From assembly GCA_036346405.1 (NCBI GenBank), contig CM070561.1:32158338-32222337 (forward strand): a stretch of 64,000 nucleotides of DNA. The letters run 5' to 3'. Below the pieces are notes generated by a model. That model had not been told where the DNA came from. It made no database searches and saw nothing but the letters and a program-made list of their open reading frames with translations. Shown here piece after piece: positions 54,151-64,000 of the stretch (its first letter is position 1; each line of letters starts with the position of its first letter). The translations under genes were made by a program, and so were the position numbers. Source of the stretch: Phyllostachys edulis (Eukaryota; Streptophyta; Magnoliopsida; Poales; Poaceae).

Positions 54151-54976
54151 GTCGGTGTTTTAGAACCGATCTTACGTAAAGATTGTTTGATTCGGGGGGT
54201 CTCCTAGAATAGAATCACAGAGAGAGATTGACACGGGTATTTTTATACAAGTTCAGGCCTTCTCCAGAGAGAATAACAACCCTACTCCTGTATGTGTATG
54301 GTATTGAGTGTATTTTGAACAATCAGGAGAAAACAACTAAGTCTATTACAACTGATAGTCCTTGTCTTCCTGATAGCTCTCGATAGCGTATGTGTGCGCC
54401 TCGATCCCCCTCTTCCCCTCTGATCGTTGCCTTTATATAGTCGTGAATGAATAGCCGTTTTCCCTTGTTGAAGAGACGCCTCATCAAATCCAGTAATGAG
54501 CGCGTTTGTAGTAATCATCGGGCTGGTAACTCCTTCACGCCGCCTGGCAGTTATTAGTCAGAGATAATGGGGTATTACGTGTTATTATTCCACATAATAA
54601 CAGCGCATATTGACTGTTTAGATTCCTTAATCAATTAAACCCACTTGCTTGTAGGTTTTATTGGTCATAAGGTGGTCGTAGCTGACCTGGTCGTAGAAAA
54701 ACTTACGACCATAAGATAATCGTAGCAAGACTTACGACTATGAGGTAATCATAGAATATCTTACGACTGGGTAGTGATCGTAGGAGAACTTACGACCATA
54801 AGGTAGTCGTAGCAAGACTTACGACTATGGGGGTGGTCGTAGAAGAACTTACGACCACCTAGTAGGCTTCTCCCTTATAAAATTAAGGGGTATACTCAGG
54901 GACCATATGACGTCATATTTACTTATAATAAGAATTATATATAAAAGATAAAATGAGGATTATTAGATCCTCGTCA
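54151..54976 (-). repeat. 3' LTR of a Tat-lineage Ty3/gypsy element
   Basis: On the minus strand it runs from TGACGAGG to CACCGACA (826 bp), preceded by the purine tract at 54977-54990. A minus-strand CTATATAAAGGC lies near 54429-54440. At 54660-54862 there are seven or so GGTCGTAG / CTTACGACC inverted pairs with ~28-bp spacing. That the LTR reads on the minus strand makes the plus-strand gene beyond it antisense to the element, which is a known Tat-lineage (RIRE2/Grande/Retand) layout. Confidence 0.75.
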
Positions 54977-54990
54977 TCTAGCCCCCCAGC
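54977..54990 (-). other. Polypurine tract of the Tat-lineage element
   Basis: On the minus strand GCTGGGGGGCTAGA abuts the LTR start TGACGAGG. Confidence 0.75.
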
Positions 54991-55404
54991 TTCAAGTGAA
55001 AGAAACTTATTTGGTAAAGGAGTTATAGATGGTCTTACGACCACGAGAGGGTCGTAGAAAGATGGTCGAAGGAAAAACTCTTCGACATTTGTGTACCACT
55101 TTGACCAGAAATATGCTTGGCCAAAAAGGTTGCTTACGACTATCAAATAGTCGTAAAATACTCCTACGATCACGAGGTGGTCGTAGTATGGTGATTAGAA
55201 GAAAAAGGTTTCCGATTAACATTTCCTTTGGTCAAAAAGATCTGACCAAGGAAGTAATTTCGCTTGAGGTGTAAAAACGAACCTGATTTTCTTGAACAGA
55301 CAAGTTCGGGAATTGCAAACGACTCATTAGTCTGTCCGTTGGAGTGGTTCTCGAAGCAGTGGCAACCTTTGGAATGCCACGCCTTCAGCCCAAGGTATAC
55401 AGTT

Positions 55405-55412
55405 ATAAATAC
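55405..55412 (+). promoter_or_regulatory. TATA box of the antisense gene
   Basis: TATAAATA on the plus strand lies ~115 bp upstream of the ATG at 55526. It could drive the antisense gene from within the element. Confidence 0.45.
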
Positions 55413-55525
55413 TTACCGGGGGTAAGACTTATATTTATACTTTTCCCCAAATCGCTCCCGCTATTCATCGAGTTCTTGTCTTCTCCGCCACCAACTCAAT
55501 CAAAAATCTCCCCTTTCTGAGAGAA

Positions 55526-58113
55526 ATGGTTGGGAGAGTCTTTGAATGGGCTGAATCGAAAGATTCCAGAGAAGGTCCTCGTGAAGTGGTTCACGGCGTA
55601 TAGGCAGTATTGGCCATCGGGGGAGGATGAGCAAATCCCCGTCTTCCAGGCGTATTGTGAGTGCGGCCTTCGATTGCCTGCTCACCCCTTTCTCACACTT
55701 ATACTCGAGTGCTTTGGGGTGGAATTGGTGAATCTCGGTCCCAATTCCATCACAATGCTAAGTGTATTCGTGTACTTGTGCGAGGCATACCTGGGAATTC
55801 CAACGGACCATGAGCTCTTTCAATACTTCTATGGAATGTCTCGACAAACTGGGATTGCTGGAAGTTGTGGTCTGAAGCTCCATGACGGGAAGTCAAAGGA
55901 GTATATTCAGATGTTTACTCGGTCTTCGTGGCCGGGATGGAGAAAGTGGTGGTTTTACTGGAAAGTCACCTCAGAAGACAGCCTTACTTTCGAGGGGAAG
56001 GCTGCCGAAAAGAAATCTTCGTGGGATTCGACTCCCCAGGATATCAACAGGATTGCCCCCTATATTCGAGCCATCAAAGACTTGAAAGAGGAGGGGCTGA
56101 CTGGATGGCATGTGGCGAAGGATTTCATCACACGTCGAATTAGCCCTTTGAAGAAACGAGTACCTCCTATGTGGAGGTACACGGGGCCAAGAGACCCGAC
56201 CAGGGACTACGAGGAGGGTAAGTAGTTTTACGACTTAACTCTCAGTTTGGTCTTCTTCAAAATTTTCTAATGAATATCTCTATCTGTTTACATAGATCTT
56301 TCATAGGCAGAGATTGACGTTCGAGTCAAACTCGTTTGTGAGAGGTCTCCGCCACTCGGAGTTGTGGTTCCTCAAATCCTTGCGGTTTTATTCGCAGAGG
56401 AAAAGATGGAGCGTCTAAAGGTAATCGAAAGTTGATTTTATCCTTAGGACTTCATAGTCGTAGAAAGAACTTACGACTAGGTAGTGATCGTAGAAAATCT
56501 TACAATCAAGGAGATGTCGTAGAAGAGCTTACGACTAGATACTGGTCGTAGAAAATCTTACGACTGGTCAATGATTCTTCTTTTTCTGTTTTTCTTTACA
56601 GAAAGTAGGTATGGAAAACCGTCGGGACGACGAAGAGGCCGAATTGATAACTATCGGTGCAGGGATGACAATGGACAAGGACTCAGCTCCTCCAACTAAG
56701 AAGCGTCGACTCACAAAAGTTGCCGACAAGGGAGGACCAAGCTCAAGTCCCCTTATTTCGACTAGGTCCTCGGCCAAATCTGCGACATCCACGGTTGCAA
56801 CAGAAGCCGCCGTTGAAGCAACTGAAGCTGAGGAGGATGAGGAACCTCTTAGGTGCAAGGTCCGCAAGGTCAGGGACACGACTGCACCGGAAGTCGAGGT
56901 TGAAGCAACCGAAGCTGAGGAAGCTGAGGAGGTCGAAGAACCTCTTAGGTGTAAAGCCCGCAAGGCCAATGTACCTTTTTATTATGACAAGAAAACTTTC
57001 ACAGTTTCTGCCACTCCTAGTTTTGTCAAGCAACTAGAAAAGGAGAATTAGAAAGACTTTATGTCTTTTGTGAAGGACAATGCTGATCCAGCCGAGCCTA
57101 CAATTGAGGGCGCACGCTCTTGGAGCTGTTTCGAGATCGATCTCATTCCTCGGAAAGTCAGGAGACCAGAGAGATGGTTCTTGTTCAAGATCCATGACCA
57201 GACGTGGTCGTGGCTGAGCCTATTCTCCAACTTGAACTCCGACCAGACGTGGTCGTAGAAAAGAAGTCGAAGAAATCTTCTGTCGGGAAGATAACTCCTA
57301 AATTCCTGGTCAGGTCCAGGATGCAGAGGTATGTGAAATGAACTAAAGTGTAAGAACAGCATTTACCTTCTTTGCTTTTCACAACCTGACTTGCTCTCTT
57401 TTTGTTGATTTTAGCCCGACTCTTTCAGCCCCCGAGGACGCTTCTATTGAGAAGCCCGTTGCGGCCTCTCCAGCGATTGGAGAGATGACAGTGGAAGTGG
57501 TTGAAGGATCATCCACAACCCGGATTGTGGAGGAAGTCGTGGCTCCTGAAGTGGTTACCACAATCACTGAGGTAGTTGCTACGACTACTGAAGTAGTAGC
57601 TACGACCACTAAGGTGGTCGTGGAGATAGCAGAGGCTGTCATCGAAGCCTCTGGTCAAGGTGGTGATGAAGTTGACCACCATGCTGGAAAGGAAATCGTT
57701 GAAGACGTTCCTCCCGGTACCCAAAGAGAAACTGCAGTTACAGAATCAGAAGACGAAGAATATTTCAACTTCTGTGCTGATTTCTTTGGGCCTGCTTCCA
57801 TTGTAGGGTCTTCAGCTTTTAGATCCCATGACCGAGTCCCTCATCCCAAGGATATTCCCAACAGAGGGGAAACTTTTGACAATGAGCGTCTTGAGAAGGT
57901 TTGGTGGGATCAAGTCGAGAAGATCGACAAGCTGAAGATTCCATCGTTGGCTTACTCGATGTTTGCTCGGTCGACCATGGATGTAAGTATTTAAGGATAC
58001 TTATATATATGGTCTTCCCTTGCTTCTCACTGTCTTTCTTTTGCAGAAAGCTCTGGAACAAATTGCCACTGTTGGTGAATATCACCGACAACTCACAGAG
58101 CTACGACAGGAGA
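55526..58113 (+). pseudogene. Antisense ORF of a Tat-lineage element, Transposase_28-like, five exons
   Basis: Exons by splice signals: 55526-56217 (donor GTAAGT), 56311-56420, 56602 to ~57311, ~57415-57982 (donor GTAAGT), 58047 onward. Exon 1 resembles the 'putative gypsy type transposon' family (Transposase_28): VFQAYCECGLRLPAHPF, LNSITMLSVFVYLCEAYLGI-like, HELFQYFYGM. Exon 3 has a repeated EEPLRCK(V/A)RK acidic-basic unit. Exon 4 is Val/Thr/Glu-rich, then DEEYFNFCADFF and KVWWDQVEKIDKLKIPSLAY. The main exon-1 frame has no in-frame ATG: the ATG at 55526 is one frame off, and a TAG lies at 57049. The gene is damaged and ends at the LINE junction. Protein role is unknown. Confidence 0.7.
56421..56601 (+). 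repeat. Intron of the antisense gene carrying GGTCGTAG/CTTACGAC repeats
   Basis: The intron between GTAATCG and TTCTTTACAG contains four or five TCGTAGAA(A)-N-CTTACGACTA units. They are the same type as the array in the element's own LTR at 54660-54862. Confidence 0.7.
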
Positions 58114-58115
58114 GA

Positions 58116-59330
58116 GCGGTGATAAGTCTGTTTCTCAAGTTGAGAGTAAACCCGGGGATTCCAAATTTTGGAAGGGATTGATGAAGGTAAAGTATGATTT
58201 TATTCAACACTGTTCTTTTAATCTTGGGGATGGAAAACAAATCAGATTTTGGAAGGACATTTGGATTGGGCATCGACCCCTTTATGAACTTTATCCAACT
58301 TTGTTTCAGGTAGTCCGGAAGAAACATGCTTTGGTTGCGGATGTTCTAGGAACTACCCCTTTAATGTTGAGTTTTAGGAGAGCGATTATTGGATCAAATT
58401 TGATGGTCTTCAATAATCTGATGGTGAGAATAGCCAATGCTCATCTTACCATGGATAAGGATTCAGTTCGTTGAAATTTGCATAGGAATGGACAATTTTC
58501 TGTCAAATCTATGTATGATGTTTTGGGTGATACCAATTGTCGTTTTCAATGTCAGAAGTTATGGAAAGTTAAAGTACCTCTTAAGATAAAATTTTTCTTG
58601 TGGTATCTTTGTAGAGGAGTAATTCTGACTAAGGATAATTTATTAAAACGAAACTGGAGAGGTGATACAAATTGTAGTTTTTGTGATAAAAAAAGAGACC
58701 ATACAACATTTGTTTTTTGATTGTCGCTTTCCCTGTTTTGCTTGGCGCATTGTCCAAATTGCTTTTAATATTAACAGACCTAATACTATTCGCAATATCT
58801 TTGGGAATTGGTTATTAGGTTTTAATGCGGAGTCAAAAGCAATTATTTTGGTGGGGCGCGTAAAGACTTTGGTCGGTCTATCCGGTTATGTCGTAATGAT
58901 GTCGCTTTCGACAAGAAAATTATTGACCAACCTTTGCGTCATGTTCAGATGCATTCATTGATCCACTCTTGGTCACTTTTGCAATGCCACTAAGACGGAG
59001 ACCTTGGTAGTCGAGCAAAGTATTGGAGGTCATTACAAGGAGATCTTCTACAAGAATGGGTGGAAGCTATGTAATAGGCTTCGAGATGTTTGAAACACTT
59101 TTATAGCATTGTTACTCTTCAGAAGGATGTTTATTGGTTTTACGCCTTTTATTTTGCCGTTGGTTTATGTTGTGCGGCGTAGGTTTGGCTGCTTCATTGT
59201 GGTTTATAGGGCTACTGTTTAGCTTGGTTAAGAATTCTTCGGTTTATGTAATAATTTCTGGGCTGTGTGTATCCTCAGATACAGAGGCTGGAAGAGGTTT
59301 TCTCTTCCATTATCTAAAAAAATATGGCGC
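58116..59330 (+). pseudogene. LINE (L1-type) 3' end, 5'-truncated
   Basis: The frame starts SKFWKGLMKVKYDF and continues with FNLGDGKQIRFWKDIWIG, then a reverse-transcriptase zinc-binding domain (zf-RVT): NGQFSVKSMYDVL, LWKVKVPLKIKFFLWYLCRG, CSFCDKKRDHTTFVFDC (58478-58735). This is the C-terminal end of a plant L1-type LINE. The polymerase core is absent. A TGA interrupts at ~58472 and a frameshift occurs near 58715. A short A-run near 59317-59324 may mark the 3' tail. No target duplication was found. Confidence 0.8.
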
Positions 59331-59470
59331 ATAGCACCTAAGTTTTAACCAATCCTGCGTCAAATCAGTTTCAATACGAATTCAGCTACTGATTATTAAT
59401 TCAACCATGTGTGCCACACGACCTAATTTTTAACCAATCATGCATCAACTGCTGCCATTGTATTCCAAAG

Positions 59471-59990
59471 TCAAGAACAGTAGCAGCTGGGAGATCGTAG
59501 CAGCTGTGGGAGTTGGGTAGGGGAAACACAAGACTTACAATCCTGAGCAACTAATTGCTCTACACAAGATGGACAATGTTCGCGCCACACAGCAGAATAC
59601 TTAGCGCGCTTTGCCAACTGTGCAAGCTCATGAGCAACTACATTTTGCTCTCTTTTCGAATACCGGATTGAAAACGCCGGCAGCTGGGCAGCTAACTCCA
59701 AGATCTCTGACAAAATAAAAGTGTGCTGAGGACATTGCGCATCCAGGCTCATGAGCAACTACATTTTGCTCTCTCTTCGAATACCGGATTGAAAACGCCG
59801 GCAGCTGGGCAGCTAACTCCAAGATCTCTGACAAAATAAAAGTGTGCTGAGGACATTGCGCATCCAGGTTCCACAACATGTCGACCACCGAACTGCAATC
59901 AGTTTCCTGCATAGCCGGTTTCCGAATCCATTCTGTTGCCAAGAAAACACCTTCCCGACATGCCCACACTTCAACTTCTTCTAGATCTTT
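59471..59990 (-). pseudogene. RNase H-like (RVT_3) relic with internal duplication
   Basis: Minus-strand frames read VWACREGVFLATEWIRKPAM, ETDCSSVVDMLWN, FILSEILELAAQL and REQNVVAHELAQLAKRA. This is the RNase H-like domain commonly found in plant LINE-derived and 'ribonuclease H protein' genes. Asp of ETDC and the terminal NVVAHELA block are kept. A 121-bp tandem duplication (59626-59746 and 59747-59867) repeats the middle and shifts the frame. It is on the opposite strand to the LINE end next door, so it is a separate relic. Confidence 0.7.
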
Positions 59991-59999
59991 AGCCTGATT

Positions 60000-60800
60000 C
60001 AGACAGAGGTGGAACTAGCTGGGGTGCCGGGTGTGCACCGGCACCCCCAAAAATTCGAAAAAACAAGTGGGATCAGTTCTTCAGTAGCTAGCTATAGTTC
60101 AGTCATCTTATGAATTGAAGCCCAACCAGCCAGGCAGCCCACGGCTCCAAGTCTCACCCACAATCCCACAGGCTACAATACCACAAGGCCACAACCCGTC
60201 GGCCGTCAGCCCGCCCCGACGCCCCGACAGCTAGAGCCCAAAGGCGGAGCCAGCTCTAAGCTCTCCTCAGTACCTCCCTCGGTAGTCGGTACCTCACTAC
60301 CTCACCTCTCCAGCTCTCCAGCTCTCCTCCGGTCCTCCCCAATCCCCAACCCTAATTACTCCTCCCGATCTCCCCAGTCCCCAATTCCCCAACCGGCCAA
60401 CTGCCCCCAACGCGAGGAGCCGAGGACGAGGAGTCGCTCCAGGTGACCGGCGGCGCGAGCGCGACGCAGATCGGCGACGCCTAACGGCCGACGGGCGGAC
60501 GGTGCAGTCTTTGGGCTGGCTGGTGCGGTGCCTAGAGGCCGGACTGCTGGAGAGACAGAGAGTGGAGGCGTGAGCTCGTGTCTTTGGTAGTGGGCTCGAT
60601 CGCATCTGCTACTCTGCTAGTGTCTGGAGGTGAGTGGTGAGAGCTGAAATGCTGAATAGCTGATCCTGTTTAAGTGTGGAATCTGGATCTGGTGGCCTAA
60701 TGAGTAGAGTAATGACTAATGTAGTAATGTGAATATGTGATGTACTGATGTGTCCTTGTCTTGTCTGATTGTCTCCTTGAACTTGTAGAGTTGTAGTCTG
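60000..60800. other. GC-rich gene-5'-end-like stretch, possible hAT terminus
   Basis: CAGAGGTGGAACTAGCTGGG at 60005 followed by GTGCACCGGCACCCCC resembles a hAT terminus, but no matching end was found. 60210-60640 is CT- then CG-rich, like a 5' leader and first exon, and ends in a GGAGGTGAGT-like donor near 60627-60636. No protein recognised. Confidence 0.35.
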
Positions 60801-60809
60801 TAGAGCCTG

Positions 60810-61075
60810 CGATTTTTTTTTAAATAATATTATTTTAAAACATAATTACAAAAATATATCGTCTCTCCAAAAAATTACAGAATGTGTTCTGTTGCCAGTT
60901 GAAATGGCGGCAGGACCTATCGCCATTTCAACCGGCGGAGAACCCTCTCCCCTCATCGCCGGTCCACCCACCTATCGCCAATTGAAATGGCGATAGGTCT
61001 CTGTCGCCATTTCAGCGGCGGCGTGTTCTGTCGCCATTTCAACCTGGCGGCGAAGCCCATCCCTAATTGCCCTTC
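60810..61075. repeat. AT palindrome and GGCGATAGG hairpin cluster
   Basis: TTTTAAATAATATTATTTTAAAA at about 60818-60840 is a near-palindrome. Beyond it lie five CGCCATTTCA / TGAAATGGCG units at 60905-61045, one forming CCTATCGCCA-loop-TGGCGATAGG. This may be the terminal region of the Mutator-like element to its right; the opposite terminus is outside the window. Confidence 0.4.
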
Positions 61076-61523
61076 CTAGCTACGCTTGCGCTTTTGATTT
61101 TTATATCGCTTTTAATGGTGCGAAATCTGTTAGACTCGCAATAACATTTTTTGATCGTTGTATGTTGTTCTAGTGCGATGAATTTCTAAAGAATTTTACG
61201 AGAAAGATTGAGATATGAACGATTCGTAAGTAGAAAGGTAAGTGATATTGCGATGCGCCAGTGAATTAATACGCTTGCTTACGTACATGAACTGCATATT
61301 ATGTAAGAAACAAATGTGAACTTGCCATTACTATCAAAACTACGATATTTACATAACATTCAGCAAAACATCATAACACTTAATAGCACTGATATTACAT
61401 AACATTCAGCAAAACATCATAACACTTAATTAAAATGATAATTCAGAACATTGGCAATAACATGTTACTACTGTCCGTGCAATAACATAATTCAGAACAT
61501 TGGTAATAACATTGGTCGCAGCC

Positions 61524-63970
61524 TCAACGCCCCTTGTGGATCGCTCTCGAGTTGGGTGACCAGATGAGGTCCCATTGTGACGTCCGGAGTGGCGATGTCT
61601 CCTTCGCCTTGAGGATTTCTCGTGGGACATTTCTTGAAGGTGTGCCTGACTCCTGCAAATAGAGCACTTCTTCGTACGACGTCCGGTTTACTTCGCTCAT
61701 GTCGCTCCCGATCGCGCCGCACTGCATTTGTCCAACTTTTCCCTTGAGCCTATCAATGTCCGCAGCCCAGATTAGTTGCTCCCATGTCGGATGGCCAGTG
61801 AAATGGCCAACCACAGCATAACCATATATCTCCGCGGTCCAGGTTTGCATCACCGCCTCCTTGGTGAAATAGACAGAGAGGTATTGACCGGGATGCTGCG
61901 CCACCGTCGAACATGCGACATGGGAGCATGGCCTATGCAGAAGAAGGGGCTTGTTGCAAGTGCATGTGCAACTAGTGCGGCGTAACGTGCACTCATGGGT
62001 AACCCTCTCACGGTTCATCCCGTGGCGTCCTTTATCCCTGCACATCACCTCGAAGTGAAGCTCCCTTGTGCCCATCTTGAATGCCCGGTGCGTCTCACCC
62101 TTCTTGCTCTTCTCCTCCATGTATTTGGTGATCATGGCGGAGTACAAGATTCTCATCATTTGCCATGGCGAAGCGATGCGTTGTTGCTTCACAACAAAGT
62201 ACTTCGTCGCATCATGAGTATTGCCTCCACAATACCCACCAAAGGGAGGCACCTTGCACTGCATGACCCAGCTTGTACACCTCGGCTAGATTAGTTGTCA
62301 TGACACCATATCGAGCGCCACCTGTTATGGAGCAACGACCACTTCTCCTTAGGCTCGTGCTCAATCCACCGAGAAGCATCTCACTGCGCCCGTCCTCCTC
62401 GTCAATCCGGAGCATCTGTGGGTATCTCTGCAATGCTTGGGGCTCTGCTTTCGGCAGCTTAGGGCGACCCTTCGCCGCCTCCCTTCGTGTGTATTGGTCC
62501 TCTCATCTAGAATCTTCCAGAGTGTTTCAACTTCCGCCGGGTTCGATTGCCTGACCACTTGAACATGTTCATCAAGTCTTTGTTATGAACCTTATAGAAG
62601 TTTGCACCCAAGTGCCTCATGCACCACCGCTTCGCAGATCCGCCATGGAAGTGGTACGCTCTCTCCTTGTTGCCGCTGGTTATTGCACGCAGCAAGCCCG
62701 CATGCCGATCATGTATGAGGCACACGCTGGGACGGTCTTGCACAACGTAAATCCTCACGCTCTTCAGAACCACAACCAACTATCCGTGTTCTCGCTTTCA
62801 ACGAAGCGAATGCCACGGAAGAACTTGATTGTTCCGTCTGTCGCTATTGCGCCAAGATGTCCGCCCTTGTACCTCCCAAATAAAATGTGCCATCTACGCA
62901 TAAGATTGGACGACAAAGGTTGGAATGCGTTGATACATGGACCAAACGCCAAGAATACTCGCCGCAATACCCTCTTATCGGTCCACTTTGGGTGTGTGGC
63001 GTCTTCAATATCGATATGGGTGCCAGGATTTTTGTCTTGTATGACTCGGGTTGCGCAGGAGGTTGTGGTAGGAATCTCGCATGTGCCCCACCTTAATTCC
63101 AATGCCTTCGCTTTGCCCTCCAAGCCTTCGCATAGCTGATTGTGTATTGAACCTTGCCTCAATCGCCAATGATGCATCGTGGCTCAAAATCTAGATTATC
63201 CACGATCTCACTTGTACATAAGGTTGGCGATGAAGCTCGATGACAGTTCCGGTGGATCATCTTGACTTAAACGACGCATGTGTGAGGGACCACTATAGAG
63301 CACTTCCAGTAGGTGTCCCACTTTGGCTGAAATGCATGCACTCGCCAAGGGCATCCCTCTATGCCGCACTTCACGTCGTAGAATCTTGGGGTCGACTTGA
63401 TGACTCTGAATATGTGCCGCACCGACAAGGCCCAGAATTTGACCACGTCCTGCACGGCCTCCTTGCATTTGTACATAGCTCCTAGTCTGACCTCACTCTG
63501 GTCGTACTCCCACGGCACACATGAGCCTTCGTTGACGACGAGATTGTCGAACTGGTATGTGTTCCAGTCGGATGGAACCGCCTGCTCGTCAACTTCATCC
63601 TCGTCGTCGGAACCTTCATCTTCAGGCAATGCCATGTACTCTTGGTCTTCGAGATCCATCCTTTGCACTACGGCTTCAACCTCCTCACCCTCGTCAGCAA
63701 GACCAGTAGCTTGCATGGCCGTAGGAGCGACTTCCGCAGGGTCTTCATCGACAAAGATCAAGAACTCCGTGAGCTTCAAGAATTATGTGCGCCACACAGT
63801 GGCTGCGAGCTCCGACTTCCTCTTGACCCTCGACACCTCCTTCTTGTTCACCATGGGTGGAGGAGTGGGTTTGGCATATGCTTGGGAGAAGGACCAATTT
63901 CCACCTCGCCTCCTCGCGATCGTACATATGATCGCCATGATTTTGGTCCCCGGTCGCACTAACTCCCAAT
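61524..63970 (-). pseudogene. Mutator-like (MULE) transposase, frameshifted, possibly running off the window
   Basis: Minus-strand order: basic N-terminus (~63970-63780); acidic stretch and MuDR-type DNA-binding region (63267-63779: MYKCKEAVQDVVKFWALSV, then CGIEGCPWRVHAF); MULE catalytic domain (62507-63177: VFLAFGPCINAF, GRYKGGHLGAIATDG, FVESENTDSWLWFL, HDRHAGLLRAI, RWCMRHLGANFY); C-terminus (61524-62264) with SWIM zinc finger CTCTCNKPLLLHRPCSHV. The first catalytic Asp (LCVDGT context, near 62885-62900) is in a different frame from the GRYKGG that follows. A CCHC-like tail near 61625-61665 is likewise split. At least four frameshifts, so likely inactive. MULEs move by cut-and-paste with DDE chemistry. 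Confidence 0.82.
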
Positions 63971-64000
63971 ATGTCGGTTGTGCTCTCCGTGGGGAAATGC

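Noticed and set aside
1..64000. tRNA, rRNA, or microRNA genes
   Set aside because: No cloverleaf with A/B boxes, rRNA block or short perfect stem typical of plant microRNA precursors could be supported by eye; the large palindrome is far longer than a microRNA precursor.

Overview
This window is plant nuclear DNA, almost certainly from a grass. It is dominated by nested LTR retrotransposons of plant lineages (Tekay-, SIRE-, Angela- and Tat-like), DNA-transposon remnants (CACTA, hAT, Harbinger, Mutator-like, Stowaway) and broken copies of host genes. DUF295 genes, which are greatly expanded in grasses, are present. I see no bacterial, viral-genome or organellar features. The species cannot be named from the sequence. 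The only intact-looking host gene is on the minus strand at 38825-40039. It encodes an AN1 zinc finger of the stress-associated-protein type joined to a DUF295 domain.

Layout. 1-3330: AT-rich, no gene, one Stowaway-like MITE. 3400-4570: a CACTA terminal fragment, one arm of a long-range inverted repeat, and a truncated hAT-type repeat. 4570-9803: an internally deleted Tekay-like Ty3/gypsy element with a 3.1 kb 3' LTR. 9804-11820: first copy of an RPL13a 3' gene fragment. 12350-14085: MITE, Harbinger transposase remnant, second arm of the inverted repeat. 14090-16657: a solo LTR with a perfect 5-bp target duplication and a 1.7 kb minisatellite. 18503-32823: a long palindrome (arms about 1.28 kb) split by a complete 11.1 kb SIRE-type Ty1/copia element (20266-31348). 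33230-36300: gene scrap, CACTA-like end, 687-bp tandem repeat, antisense LTR-like debris. 36904-40180: DUF295 relic and the AN1-DUF295 gene. 40490-54150: a second copy of the RPL13a-to-repeat segment, interrupted by an ORP-type oxysterol-binding-protein gene relic (itself hit by a 1.24 kb short LTR element) and by a 7.4 kb Angela-type element. 54151-58113: 3' part of a Tat-lineage element on the minus strand, carrying an intron-containing antisense gene with a Transposase_28-like domain on the plus strand. 58116-59330: LINE 3' end. 59471-59990: RNase H-like relic. 60800-64000: Mutator-like transposase on the minus strand, running toward or past the window end.

The main organising event is a segmental duplication. 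The order RPL13a fragment, then a shared 1.8 kb segment, then a ~410-bp LTR-like repeat occurs at 9804-33228 and again at 40490-54150. Later insertions differ between the copies, so each copy acts as an empty-site control for the other. Their boundaries confirm the ends of the SIRE, Angela, Tat and small MITE insertions.

Limits: all alignments were made by eye. LTR, intron and repeat edges can be off by a few bases. Many coding relics carry frameshifts, some of which may be assembly errors.
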